Source of the DNA: Pseudoalteromonas luteoviolacea NCIMB 1944
Lineage (GTDB): Bacteria; Pseudomonadota; Gammaproteobacteria; Enterobacterales; Alteromonadaceae
Direction of reading: 5' to 3'
Assembly: GCF_001625565.1 (NCBI RefSeq)
Contig: NZ_AUXS01000075.1
Coordinates: 472,082 to 536,081, forward strand
DNA: 64,000 nt
The notes beneath the pieces are model-generated. The model made no database searches and had not been told where the DNA came from. It was given only the letters and a program-made list of their open reading frames with translations. Position 1 is the first letter of the stretch; each line of letters opens with the position of its first letter. Shown here one piece after another: positions 52,561 to 61,751 of the stretch. The position numbers and the translations under genes were made by a program.

Positions 52561-54444
52561 ATGAAGATTAGAACCAAGTTTTCAGTCGCTTCTGCGCTGG
52601 TGGTGTTTATTATTATCCTAGTGTTCAGTGGCTCCACATACTGGTTTATCAACAATTCAATGAAGCAAAAAACAGCAGCTTATGTAGCGGATACGACGCA
52701 ACTGCTCGCAATAAGTATTAATAACTGGCTGTCTCAAAAAGCTGCGCAAGTACATTTAGTTAAAACGCAGTTAGACGTTGATTTTAGCGTAGAAAATTTT
52801 CAAAAGGCATTGAACACTCCCTATTTTAGTAGCTCATTTTTATTGGCATTTGGTACGGTTGAAACAGAAACTGGACTCAGATCAAATAATCCAAACCGTC
52901 AAAACCCACCTGGTGTCGACTTTAGGCAGCGTGCTTGGTACACGCTGGCTAAACAGCAAGGTAAAACAGTGTTTACTAGCCCTTACGTTGATGCCGCGAC
53001 GGGCGAATTGCTACTTTCAGTGGTGTCACCGGTTAACTATCAAGGGCAATTTAAAGGGGTAATTGGCGGTGATTTAAGTTTGACGACAATTGCCAACAGT
53101 ATCAATGCAGTCGATTTTGACAATACTGGTTTCGCATTTTTAGTTGATAAAGAAGGCGAGATTATTTCGCATCAACAAACAGAACTAAATGGTAAAACAT
53201 TGCGGGATATCTCCCCAAACTTGTCTCTGTCCAAAATGCAATCAGTGCTTGAGGTAGAGGTTCGCGGGAAAGAGCATATTGTGTATTACTACCCTTTGGA
53301 TCATCAATATGGAAACGTGTGGTATCTGGCGGTGATGCTTGATAAAGATAAAGTTTATCAAGTGTTAAACCAAATGACGGTCAATACATTTATTATTGCG
53401 ATCATTGCCATTGTGCTAGGTTCTTTAACGATTAGAACATTGGCTATTCATTTGTTGAAACCATTAAAAGAGCTTGAGGCTGCGATAACAAATATAGCTT
53501 CAGGCAGTGGCGACCTTACGCAGCGTTTGACGATAAAAAATGACGATGAGTGCGGCAAGGTGGCACAGCAATTTAATATATTCTTAGGCTCATTACATCA
53601 ACTTGTATCGCAAGTGAAACATGGTACGGACATTGTGGTATCAAGTAGTGACGCGGCTAGAGAGTTGGCGACACAGTCTAGTTCTCGTTTGCAGGAGCAA
53701 GTTGGTTTAGTGGAAAGTTTGGCAACCGCCATGCATGAAATGAGTACGACTTCTAGCGAGATCGCAGGCAGTGCGCAAAATGCAGCCAGTTCTATTACAA
53801 CAGTAAATGACAAAACGCGCGATGGGCAGCAGGTTTTCTTAGAAACGAAAAAGGAAATATCGGCACTGTCTGAAGAGATTAATGAATCTCACGCTATGAG
53901 TACGCAGCTAGCCGAATATAGCCATAGCATCGAGAACATCCTATCGGTGATCAATGGGATTGCAGAGCAGACCAATTTACTTGCATTAAATGCAGCAATT
54001 GAGGCCGCGAGAGCGGGTGAGCAGGGGCGTGGATTTGCTGTGGTAGCAGATGAGGTTAGGTCTTTGGCGACAAAAACCCAAGAGTCCACAACCGAAATCA
54101 AAAGTATGATTGAGCAAATTCAGGTATCTTCAAACCAAGTGCAAAACGCGATGGGAGCAAGTCGGGACAAAACGTTACTATGTGTTGAACAAACAGAGCA
54201 TGCGACACAAATGCTGAACGAGATTTCCGAATCGGTGAAAGATATCATGGATCGTAATATTCAAATTGCAACGGCCATTGAAGAACAAAGTGTGGTCATT
54301 GAAGAGATCAATAAAAATACCGCCAATATTAATGATATCAGTGTAGAAGTAGATAGTTTCTCGAGCCAGCAATATGAAGCGAGCCAAGAGCTTGCGCAAC
54401 AATCTCACGAACAAGAAGTACTACTTTCAAAGTTCACTCTTTGA
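52561..54444 (+). CDS. Methyl-accepting chemotaxis protein with dCache sensor
   Basis: About 627 residues from the ATG at 52561, the first that places a helix (ASALVVFIIILVFSGSTYWFI) at the N-terminus; the longer frame adds a sequence unlike a signal. A periplasmic dCache-type domain (about 45-270, with DFRQRAWYTLAKQQGKTVFTSPYVDAATGELLLSVVSPV) is followed by a second helix, HAMP (LKPLKELEAAITNIASGSGDLTQRL) and the MCP signalling domain with hairpin tip EQTNLLALNAAIEAARAGEQGRGFAVVADEVRSLA. It senses a small ligand, probably an amine or amino acid by analogy, and signals to CheA/CheW. Ligand unknown. Confidence 0.92.
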   Translation: MKIRTKFSVASALVVFIIILVFSGSTYWFINNSMKQKTAAYVADTTQLLAISINNWLSQKAAQVHLVKTQLDVDFSVENFQKALNTPYFSSSFLLAFGTVETETGLRSNNPNRQNPPGVDFRQRAWYTLAKQQGKTVFTSPYVDAATGELLLSVVSPVNYQGQFKGVIGGDLSLTTIANSINAVDFDNTGFAFLVDKEGEIISHQQTELNGKTLRDISPNLSLSKMQSVLEVEVRGKEHIVYYYPLDHQYGNVWYLAVMLDKDKVYQVLNQMTVNTFIIAIIAIVLGSLTIRTLAIHLLKPLKELEAAITNIASGSGDLTQRLTIKNDDECGKVAQQFNIFLGSLHQLVSQVKHGTDIVVSSSDAARELATQSSSRLQEQVGLVESLATAMHEMSTTSSEIAGSAQNAASSITTVNDKTRDGQQVFLETKKEISALSEEINESHAMSTQLAEYSHSIENILSVINGIAEQTNLLALNAAIEAARAGEQGRGFAVVADEVRSLATKTQESTTEIKSMIEQIQVSSNQVQNAMGASRDKTLLCVEQTEHATQMLNEISESVKDIMDRNIQIATAIEEQSVVIEEINKNTANINDISVEVDSFSSQQYEASQELAQQSHEQEVLLSKFTL

Positions 54445-54524
54445 CATAGCTAGGTGTTTTCAGTCGATTAAAAAGCACGTATCATTTTAGTTTAATGAAA
54501 ACACCTGTGTTTGAGGAAGAGTTT

Positions 54525-54983
54525 ATGGCCATATGGGTTGATGCAGATGCCTGTCCTGTCGTAATTAGAGAAATTTTGTTTCGTGCCGCTGTACGGACAC
54601 AGGTTACTGTGACCTTGGTTGCCAATCAGTATTTAAAGACACCCCCTTCTCCGTATATTTGTAAACTGCAAGTGAGTGCGGGTTTTGATGTGGCTGACAA
54701 TGAAATTGTAAAACGCATGTCTGCGGGTGATTTGGTGATAACCAGTGATATTCCTCTGGCAGCAGAAGTTATTGAAAAAGGTGGACTGGCGCTAAGCACT
54801 CGAGGGGAAATGTATACCACAGAAAATATTCGTGCTCGCTTAAATATGCGTGACTTCATGGATACTCTAAGAAGTAGTGGCGTGCAAACTGGGGGACCAC
54901 CACCATTGAGCCAAAGCGAAAAGCAACAATTTGCAAATTGTCTAGATAGATGGTTGCAGCAGCACAAAACAAATCAAGCTTAA
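54525..54983 (+). CDS. UPF0178 / YaiI family protein
   Basis: A 152-residue protein from the ATG at 54525 (GAGGAAGAG upstream); the longer start is poor. It begins IWVDADACPVVIREILFRAA and continues VITSDIPLAAEVIEKGG and the RGEMYTTENIRARLNMRDFMDTLRSSG block, the signature of the YaiI/YqxD family (a NYN-like fold with Asp residues). Probable nuclease by fold only; biological role unknown. Confidence 0.9.
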   Translation: MAIWVDADACPVVIREILFRAAVRTQVTVTLVANQYLKTPPSPYICKLQVSAGFDVADNEIVKRMSAGDLVITSDIPLAAEVIEKGGLALSTRGEMYTTENIRARLNMRDFMDTLRSSGVQTGGPPPLSQSEKQQFANCLDRWLQQHKTNQA

Positions 54984-54990
54984 CTTCAAT

Positions 54991-55025
54991 GTGCACAGCC
55001 TTCTTCGGCAAAATTGGCTGTGCAC
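54991..55025. repeat. 10-bp hairpin after the UPF0178 gene
   Basis: GTGCACAGCC and GGCTGTGCAC pair around a 15-nt loop, 8 bp after the stop. No U-run follows, so it may be an mRNA-end hairpin rather than a full terminator. Confidence 0.6.
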
Positions 55026-55154
55026 TTACCTCCTCTTGCTAAATATTATTTATTGATTTATCCCTTGCGATTGTATCGAGTTTATGGACATTATTATTCT
55101 GTCTGAAACTTGAGATGACGGTGTAAAGCTGTCTAACCGCTAAGGAGTATTCAA

Positions 55155-55637
55155 TTGATAAGAGCGATGACAAAACAAGACTTTAGAGAATTCTGGCCAG
55201 TATTTAAAGATGTTATATTACAGCAAGAAACCTATGCCTTTGACCCTAAAATGGATGAAGACCTTGCATATCAGATTTGGTGCGAAGAACCGCTCAAAGC
55301 TTTTATCTACGAAGACAATGGACAAGTGATTGGGAGCTACTACCTCAAAGCAAATGCGATGGGTCCGAGTGACCACATCTGTAATTGCGGCTATATGGTC
55401 TCGCCGCAGGCGCGTGGGAAGGGAGTGGCAAGAAAGTTATGTGAACATTCACAACAACAGGCACGATTACTGGGGTTTCGAGCCATGCAGTTTAATTCTG
55501 TGGTGTCAAGCAATCAAATTGCTGTCGCACTTTGGAAAAAGCTAGGTTACGAGATCATTGGAACTATCCCCAAAGCTTATCGACACCGCCACTTAGGTTT
55601 GGTTGACAGTTACATAATGTATAAGTGGCTAGAGTAA
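55155..55637 (+). CDS. GNAT N-acetyltransferase
   Basis: A 160-residue acetyltransferase starting at TTG with AAGGAG seven bases upstream. The acetyl-CoA motif reads YMVSPQARGKGVARKLCEHSQQQARLLG and the C-terminus has VALWKKLGYEIIGTIPKAYRH. Substrate unknown. It is the first of three closely spaced genes (19 bp and 8 bp apart) ending with FosA. Confidence 0.88.
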   Translation: MIRAMTKQDFREFWPVFKDVILQQETYAFDPKMDEDLAYQIWCEEPLKAFIYEDNGQVIGSYYLKANAMGPSDHICNCGYMVSPQARGKGVARKLCEHSQQQARLLGFRAMQFNSVVSSNQIAVALWKKLGYEIIGTIPKAYRHRHLGLVDSYIMYKWLE

Positions 55638-55656
55638 AAAATAAAAAGGCGTCAAT

Positions 55657-56130
55657 ATGAACAAGGATTTGGCATTTTACTATTTAGCAGATAAACCAGA
55701 GTATTTACCGACTGTGGCTGCTTGGTACTATAAAGAATGGTGTGAGCACAGTGGCCGCTATTCCTTATCTGAATTAACTGAAAAGCTAGAAAAGTCTTTA
55801 AATAAAAGCGAGTTACCCCTAAGTATCATTGCACTTAAAAATGATGAGCTGGTTGCAGCTGCTGAACTAAAGCTTCGAGAAATGGAAGCGTATCCGCAAT
55901 ACGAACATTGGTTAGGTGGGGTATATGTTGCCCCCGAAGCGAGAGGCAAGCAATTGGCCACTGCATTGGTTAGTTATCTTTTGGATAAAGCTAAAATGGC
56001 GAACATCGAGACGCTTTATTTGCAAACCGAGCATTTGCAAGGAGGTTTGTATTGTGAGCTGGGGTTTAAGCCTCTATTTGAGACCGAATCAAAAGGCTAT
56101 CAGGTATTGGTTATGAGCAAAGAGTTATAA
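55657..56130 (+). CDS. GNAT N-acetyltransferase
   Basis: A 157-residue acetyltransferase of a different GNAT subgroup: VYVAPEARGKQLATALVSYLLDKAK and the C-terminal QTEHLQGGLYCELGFKPLFE. It resembles aminoglycoside or amino-group GNATs in outline, but no resistance subtype can be assigned. It shares an operon with the FosA gene. Confidence 0.87.
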   Translation: MNKDLAFYYLADKPEYLPTVAAWYYKEWCEHSGRYSLSELTEKLEKSLNKSELPLSIIALKNDELVAAAELKLREMEAYPQYEHWLGGVYVAPEARGKQLATALVSYLLDKAKMANIETLYLQTEHLQGGLYCELGFKPLFETESKGYQVLVMSKEL

Positions 56131-56138
56131 GGGGTGAG

Positions 56139-56558
56139 ATGATCACGGGCATTAATCATATTACGCTGTCAGTGAGCAATTTGATGCGTTCCATAGAGTT
56201 TTATCAAAACTTGGGGGCGATTGCACATGTACGTTGGCAAAGTGGCGCATATTTATCTTTTGGGGAATTGTGGCTGTGTCTTAGTATTTGTGAACAGCCC
56301 AGTAGTAAATTAAACGCACAAGAAGACTATACACATTTTGCATTGAACATTGAGCCAGAGAATTTCATCGAATATCGGCAAAAGGTTGAACGTCTGGAAT
56401 TACAACACTGGCAGCAAAATAGAAGTGAAGGTGAGTCTCTTTACATTCTTGACCCTGATGGTCATAAATTGGAAGTGCACGTGGGCTCAATGCAAAGCCG
56501 CTTAAACAGTTTAAAAGCTAATCCCTACAACGAGTTGGTATGGTATGAAGAACATTAA
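56139..56558 (+). CDS. fosA: FosA-like fosfomycin-modifying glutathione transferase
   Basis: A 139-residue VOC-superfamily metalloenzyme that opens the epoxide of fosfomycin with glutathione. Metal ligands align with His7 (GINHITLSVSNL), the His of YTHFALNI, and Glu in HKLEVHVGS. The potassium-loop region RSEGESLYILDPDG and WLCLS are FosA signatures, and SGAYLSFGELWLCLS matches the Klebsiella form closely in remembered alignment. Length is normal. It is the third gene of the GNAT-GNAT-FosA unit. Resistance is inferred from family; a native detoxification role is equally possible in an environmental strain. Confidence 0.9.
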   Translation: MITGINHITLSVSNLMRSIEFYQNLGAIAHVRWQSGAYLSFGELWLCLSICEQPSSKLNAQEDYTHFALNIEPENFIEYRQKVERLELQHWQQNRSEGESLYILDPDGHKLEVHVGSMQSRLNSLKANPYNELVWYEEH

Positions 56559-56721
56559 TTGAACCATGATAAAGCGTTAGCACTGTTTTAAATTTGGCAA
56601 CGGATTGTTGTTAATGTTATTACATAACAATGGTTTACAGGGTTTTTTTCAAATTCTAAAATTGACATTATGACTTGCACTAATTATATTATCAGCTCAT
56701 TTATAATGCTAAGGTGCTACC

Positions 56722-57075
56722 TTGAGTGTCAGAATAATTGTCAACGTTATGCTTATGATAGTGATTGCTTTGCAGTCAGTATCTTCGGTTGCTTCGTTGT
56801 CAGATCTCCATTTAGTTGACGCACAGCATTTGCAAACCACCCACCTTCATCAGCATGATGAACGTGTAACCACTGTGGTTGAACTAGATGAGCATGGACA
56901 CGCCATTCAAGATTGCCACCATTGCGGTCACTGTTCAGGAAGTCACACTTCTTGGGTAACTGTTCAACCTTCGACAAATACCATTTTAAAAACTACTTTA
57001 AGTACTTTTACAGTCCCTGACGCGCAGATACGTAAAAGAGTCGAGTCAAAATATAAACCTCCCATTTTATCATAA
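56722..57075 (+). CDS. His-rich exported protein upstream of metal pump genes
   Basis: A 117-residue protein starting at TTG with AAGG seven bases before. A signal or anchor helix (IIVNVMLMIVIALQSVSSVASL) is followed by a metal-binding-like stretch (HLHQHDE..., DEHGHAIQDCHHCGHCSGSHTSW) containing many His and three Cys. Proteins of this kind precede czc/cus metal pump genes and may sense or buffer metal in the periplasm. The family is not recognised with certainty. A leaderless-looking gap of about 270 bp lies before the pump genes. Confidence 0.7.
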   Translation: MSVRIIVNVMLMIVIALQSVSSVASLSDLHLVDAQHLQTTHLHQHDERVTTVVELDEHGHAIQDCHHCGHCSGSHTSWVTVQPSTNTILKTTLSTFTVPDAQIRKRVESKYKPPILS

Positions 57076-57197
57076 GCTTTTAACTTTTAGCTCGTCGAGC
57101 GTTGCCTACAGCATAAATACGGCGAGCGTATAAATTAAACGCTTAGTGAGAGCTATACCCCAAGTCAGATCTGGCAGCAAAGACTAAGTAAAGAAAT

Positions 57198-57279
57198 ACG
57201 TGAATGTTTATTCACGTGGTTTTGTCATGCCGACAACACTTCCATATGTCAATGGAGGTGGTGTTATTTTGTGCATGAC
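57198..57279. promoter_or_regulatory. Two hairpins in the czcB leader
   Basis: ACGTGAAT-GTTT-ATTCACGT (57198-57217) is a perfect 8-bp stem. Immediately after, GTCATGC (57224-57230) and GCATGAC (57273-57279) flank a second, looser stem (AACACT...GGTGTT). Both lie 60-145 bp before the adaptor start. They could be a transcription terminator for the upstream gene, an attenuator, or a leader for metal control; which one cannot be told. Confidence 0.5.
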
Positions 57280-57342
57280 TTTGCCACCCGGGCTCATGAA
57301 TTATGTAACTTAGCCTGAGGTTGGCAAATGGAGGTTTTATTA

Positions 57343-58536
57343 ATGAATATTAAGACAAAACGATACTTGCAACTCATGCTTTTCCTTTTTGGTATACACA
57401 GCCAAAGTATATTAGCCGCGTCGTCGGAGCATGGTCACTCGGCACAAGTGGATAGTCATGGTGATGCTACGAATGATCATCAACATGAAGAAACGCATAA
57501 ACATGGCACTAGGTTGGAAGATGAAATAAACACTGTTGCTCTAACTAAAGCACAGCGTCTTTTGGCTGGCATTGAAGTAGCTGATATTTACCCAAAAGAG
57601 TTTCACCAGAGTTATTACGCACCAGCAGAAGTAAAAGCGAATGGCTATACCAGCTACATAGTGTCTCCAAGAACAGAGTCAGTGGTGGTGAGCCGTCATG
57701 TAATATTGGGTGAAAAAGTTAAAAAAGGGCAAAAGTTAGTTACCTTGTTTAGCCATGACATGGCGCAAGCTCAGGCTAACTACCTGCTGGCAAAAAGTGA
57801 TTGGCAGCGAGTAGAAAAACTGGCGAGTAATGCTATCAGTGAGAGTGAACGAGTTGCCGTGAAAACCAAATACAGCGCGGCGTACGGACAACTTGTTGCA
57901 TTAGGACTGAGTGACTTGGCAATAAAGTCACTACAATCCTCAGCCAGTGATACGCTGGGACAATACTCGCTTGTTGCGCAACAAGCAGGCATTGTGTTGA
58001 AGGATGAGTTTTCTCAGGGACAAAGAATTTCTGCTGGAAGCGCACTGATGTTATTGGCGGATGAAAGCACACTTTGGGTTGAGGCCAAGTTGTCTGTTGA
58101 AGCGGAACTTGAACCAAAAACTATAGCGACTGCTTTAGTTTCTTTCAAAAACTACGAATACGTTGCCAAAGTGATCCAGCAAACACACACCATAGATACC
58201 AAAACACGGACTAAAATCATTCGGCTTTCAGTCGAAAATAAAGACGATGTATTGCATGCAGGCATGTTTGTCGATGTGAACTTTCTTGTTCCCTCTGCGC
58301 AAAAAGCAATGTTAGTGCCTGAATCGGCTGTAATGCGCAATGAAGAGCAAAATTGGGTTGTTTTTGTTGAACAGCCCGACGCGTCGTTTTTACCAACCGA
58401 AATACGTTTAGGTTCTCAAATTAATGAAGAGCGTATTGTGTTTGGCTTGCCAAGTGGTAGCCGTATTGCAGTTAAGGGCGCATTTTTTATTGCTTCAGAG
58501 TTCGCTAAAAGTGGCTTTGATCCGCATAACCATTGA
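57343..58536 (+). CDS. Heavy-metal RND adaptor (CzcB/CusB-like)
   Basis: About 397 residues from the ATG at 57343 (GGAGG eight bases upstream); a five-codon-longer start exists. It has a signal/anchor segment and then a His-rich stretch (EHGHSAQVDSHGDATNDHQHEETHKHG) that likely binds metal. The membrane-fusion core follows: lipoyl half (YIVSPRTESVVVSRHVILGEKVKKGQKLVTLFSHDMAQAQ), helical hairpin, second lipoyl half (QAGIVLKDEFSQGQRISAG) and barrel domain (MLVPESAVMRNEEQNWVVFVE). It links the pump at 58545 to an outer-membrane channel. Gene symbol left empty because the metal is not settled. It overlaps the pump gene region closely. Confidence 0.92.
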   Translation: MNIKTKRYLQLMLFLFGIHSQSILAASSEHGHSAQVDSHGDATNDHQHEETHKHGTRLEDEINTVALTKAQRLLAGIEVADIYPKEFHQSYYAPAEVKANGYTSYIVSPRTESVVVSRHVILGEKVKKGQKLVTLFSHDMAQAQANYLLAKSDWQRVEKLASNAISESERVAVKTKYSAAYGQLVALGLSDLAIKSLQSSASDTLGQYSLVAQQAGIVLKDEFSQGQRISAGSALMLLADESTLWVEAKLSVEAELEPKTIATALVSFKNYEYVAKVIQQTHTIDTKTRTKIIRLSVENKDDVLHAGMFVDVNFLVPSAQKAMLVPESAVMRNEEQNWVVFVEQPDASFLPTEIRLGSQINEERIVFGLPSGSRIAVKGAFFIASEFAKSGFDPHNH

Positions 58537-58544
58537 GGGTAAAA

Positions 58545-61500
58545 ATGATGCTAAATAATACTATTTTATGGGCGGTCAATAACCGATATCTAGTCCTTAT
58601 TGCGGTTATCATACTCATGGTTGCGAGTATTTTTTCAGTTCAGAAAATAAACTTAGATGCCTTTCCTGACGTAACTAGCACACAGGTTGTTGTCAATACA
58701 GAAGCCCCAGGGCTTGCCGCGCAAGAAGTTGAGCAATTGATCACCTTTCCGATAGAGGCCGTGATGTATGCATTGCCAGATGTAGAAGAGGTGAGATCTA
58801 TCTCTAAAACAGGGCTGTCTGGGGTTACTGTTGTGTTCAAAGAACGCGTGGATATTTATTTCGCCAGACAATTAGTATTTGAACGTCTGCAAGATGCCAA
58901 AGAATTGATCCCTACAGGGGCTGGCACACCAAAGATGGGGCCAAATACTTCTGGTTTAGGACAAGTATTTCAGTATCTCCTAGTTTCAGAAGAGGGGGCT
59001 GGCTTTGACAAAATGGCATTGAGAAGTCTCAATGATTGGCTTGTAAAATTGTTACTGATGCCAGTTGATGGTGTAACGGATGTACTGTCATTTGGTGGTG
59101 AAGTTCGACAGTATCAAGTCAATTTAAATCCCAAAAAGTTATTGGCATATCAGCTGAGTCAGTCAGATGTAAACACTGCGTTGGATGAAAACAATGTGAA
59201 TGCGGGTGGCTGGTATATAAACCGAGGGCAGGAGCAGTTAGTGATCAGGGGCGCAGGTTGGTATGCCAGTGGAGAGCAAGGTATTGCACAGATTGCGCAG
59301 GTACCCGTTAAGGTAGTCGATGGTACAGTGATTACAATTGCCGATGTAGCAAGTGTTGGGTTTGGTACAGAGATACGTCAAGGTGCTGTTACCATGACAC
59401 GCCGTGATAGCTCTGGAGATATGCGTGCTATGGGGGAAGTGGTCTCTGGCATCGTACTTAAACGAAGTGGTGCAAACAGCAAAGATACGATAGACGCGAT
59501 CCACCAAAGGCTTGATTACATACAGCAAGCGCTGCCCAAGGGGGTAAAACTAATTCCGTTTTACGATCAAGCTGATTTAGTAGAGCAAGCCGTAACAACT
59601 GTCGTCAAAGCACTTGGGTTAGCGTTTGTTTTCATCACATTTATATTGTCGCTATTTTTATTGAATATAAGAGCAACACTATTGGTTCTTATCTCTATCC
59701 CATTGTCTATTGGGTTGGCGATGATGACCATGACTTGGATGGGAGTGTCAGCCAATTTAATGTCACTGGGCGGCGTTGCCATTGCAATCGGTATGTTGGT
59801 AGATGGATCTGTTGTCATGATCGAAAATATTGTGCGAAAGCTTAATATACGAGCAGGCAAAGCGAAGGAAAACCAAGAGAGTATAACTACCTTGGTAAGT
59901 AATGCTGCTCAGGAAGTTGCACGTTCAATCTTTTTTGCGTCTTTGGTCATTTTAATTGTGTTTTTGCCTCTATTTAGTTTCGAAGGAGTTGAAGCTAAAA
60001 TGTTTGAACCTATGGCCACGAGCATTATGCTCGCGATTGTTTTTGCGATCATAGTGGCTTTAATGATTGTTCCTGCATTGGCTTGCATTTCTTATCGGCT
60101 AAATTTTAAGCCCCGAACCCATCAATTATTTACACGTTTAGAGACAGTTTATCGAGCAAGTTTGTTAGGAGTTATGTCCAGCAAGCGAGTATTGTTAGCG
60201 GCCTTGATTGTTTTAATCGGCCTCAGTGCTTTTCTAGCATCAAAGATAGGTACTGAGTTTATGCCGGAACTAGAAGAAGGGACCATAAATTTACGTGTGA
60301 CGCTGGCCTCATCTGCTAGTTTAGATACTGCGCTGAGCGTGGCGCCCAAAATAGAAGAAAGGTTATTGGCATTTCCTGAAGTCACTTACGCGCTGAGCAG
60401 GATAGGGCGTGCGGAAATTGGTGGGGATCCGGAGCCAGTTAATAATATAGAAATTTATATTGGGTTAAAGCCAATTGAGCAGTGGCAAAGTGCTCATAGT
60501 CGCACAGAATTACAGGCTCTGATGAAAGAGAAGCTCGAAGTGTTCCCTGGGGTATTACTTAATTTCTCACAACCAATTGCAACGCGCGTTGATGAATTAC
60601 TTTCTGGTGTTAAAGCACAGCTGGCAATTAAGCTATTTGGCCCTGACCTTGAGGTTTTGGCTGCAAAAGGAGCTGAACTCGAACGAGCAATCAGTCAAGT
60701 GGAGGGGACTACTGATGTGGCCATGGAACAAATTACCGGTGAAGCGCAGTTATTGATAACCCCTAAAAGGCAGGCTTTATCAAGATATGGTCTGTCAGTT
60801 TCAGATGTGATGTCAATTATCAATGATGGTGTTGGAGGGAAGAGGGGCGGCCAGATCGTCAATGGTAACGAGCGTTACGATATTTATATACGGTTGGAAT
60901 CACAATTTCGTAAAAATGCACAGGCCATTGCCGAGATGACCTTACTGTCTCCGCAGGGAGAATGGATCAGGTTGGGTGATGTAGCAAATATTGAGCTGAG
61001 TTCTGGCGCAGTACAAATTAGACGTGATGATGTGCAACGGCGTGTAGTCATACAAGCGAATGTGCAAGGGCAGGATATGGGGAGTGTTGTGGCCAATGTT
61101 CGACAGCAAATTGCATCAAAAGTCGATCTGCCTGCAGGGTATACCGTGTCGATAGGAGGACAATTTGAAAGTCAACAACGTGCGCAGCACCGTTTGCAAG
61201 TGATAGTTCCCTTGTCGATATTGCTTATTGCATTGATGTTGTTCCTAGCATTTAATTCTGTGAGGCAAGTTGTCCTTATCTTACTTAATATTCCACTAGC
61301 GATTGCCGGGGGAATTATTGCGCTCTATTTTTCTGGTTTATATTTATCAGTTGCCAGCTCTGTTGGCTTTATTACGTTATTTGGGGTTGCGATTTTAAAT
61401 GGCGTGGTGATGATCGAAAGCATCAATGCGAGGTGCAATAGTCAGAAGCAGCTGTTGGCTGTTTTAGATGGAGCAACATCTAGATTACGACCGGTACTTA

Positions 61501-61697
61501 TGACTGCAACGACATCTGCATTGGGTTTGATACCTATGATATTGTCGCAAGGTGTTGGAGCGGAGCTGCAAAAACCCATTGCGATAGTAGTGGTTGGCGG
61601 TTTAGTTAGCTCGACATTGTTGACTTTATTTGTGCTGCCAAGCTTTTATCCTGTATTTACACCGAAAAGAGGGTGTGATAAATCTGAATTGAATTAG
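58545..61697 (+). CDS. HME-family heavy-metal RND efflux pump (CzcA/CusA-like)
   Basis: About 1050 residues from the ATG at 58545 (AGGG upstream), a 12-TM RND transporter with two large periplasmic loops. The plain RND blocks are present (LDAFPDVTSTQVVVNTEAPGLAAQEVEQLITFPIE, LALIPMILS-like GLIPMILSQGVGAELQKP). The TM4 signature reads AIAIGMLVDGSVVMIEN. Zn/Co/Cd pumps have DFG at this place and Cu/Ag pumps have AIGxxVD, so this sequence sits nearer the Cu/Ag type, with VDG instead of VDA. Substrate is thus open between Cu/Ag and divalent metals. No outer-membrane channel gene (CzcC/CusC) adjoins it. Two of the usual TM4 acidic residues (the VD Asp and the IEN Glu) remain. Confidence 0.94.
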   Translation: MMLNNTILWAVNNRYLVLIAVIILMVASIFSVQKINLDAFPDVTSTQVVVNTEAPGLAAQEVEQLITFPIEAVMYALPDVEEVRSISKTGLSGVTVVFKERVDIYFARQLVFERLQDAKELIPTGAGTPKMGPNTSGLGQVFQYLLVSEEGAGFDKMALRSLNDWLVKLLLMPVDGVTDVLSFGGEVRQYQVNLNPKKLLAYQLSQSDVNTALDENNVNAGGWYINRGQEQLVIRGAGWYASGEQGIAQIAQVPVKVVDGTVITIADVASVGFGTEIRQGAVTMTRRDSSGDMRAMGEVVSGIVLKRSGANSKDTIDAIHQRLDYIQQALPKGVKLIPFYDQADLVEQAVTTVVKALGLAFVFITFILSLFLLNIRATLLVLISIPLSIGLAMMTMTWMGVSANLMSLGGVAIAIGMLVDGSVVMIENIVRKLNIRAGKAKENQESITTLVSNAAQEVARSIFFASLVILIVFLPLFSFEGVEAKMFEPMATSIMLAIVFAIIVALMIVPALACISYRLNFKPRTHQLFTRLETVYRASLLGVMSSKRVLLAALIVLIGLSAFLASKIGTEFMPELEEGTINLRVTLASSASLDTALSVAPKIEERLLAFPEVTYALSRIGRAEIGGDPEPVNNIEIYIGLKPIEQWQSAHSRTELQALMKEKLEVFPGVLLNFSQPIATRVDELLSGVKAQLAIKLFGPDLEVLAAKGAELERAISQVEGTTDVAMEQITGEAQLLITPKRQALSRYGLSVSDVMSIINDGVGGKRGGQIVNGNERYDIYIRLESQFRKNAQAIAEMTLLSPQGEWIRLGDVANIELSSGAVQIRRDDVQRRVVIQANVQGQDMGSVVANVRQQIASKVDLPAGYTVSIGGQFESQQRAQHRLQVIVPLSILLIALMLFLAFNSVRQVVLILLNIPLAIAGGIIALYFSGLYLSVASSVGFITLFGVAILNGVVMIESINARCNSQKQLLAVLDGATSRLRPVLMTATTSALGLIPMILSQGVGAELQKPIAIVVVGGLVSSTLLTLFVLPSFYPVFTPKRGCDKSELN

Positions 61698-61708
61698 CAT
61701 GCAATCAT

Positions 61709-61736
61709 ATATTAGGCTCTTTCAAGGGCCTAATAT
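61709..61736 (+). terminator. Hairpin after the RND pump gene
   Basis: ATATTAGGC and GCCTAATAT pair perfectly around a 10-nt loop, 12 bp after the pump stop. The following U-run is short (TTGG), so efficiency is uncertain. Confidence 0.55.
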
Positions 61737-61751
61737 TTGGAGTGTATTAAA

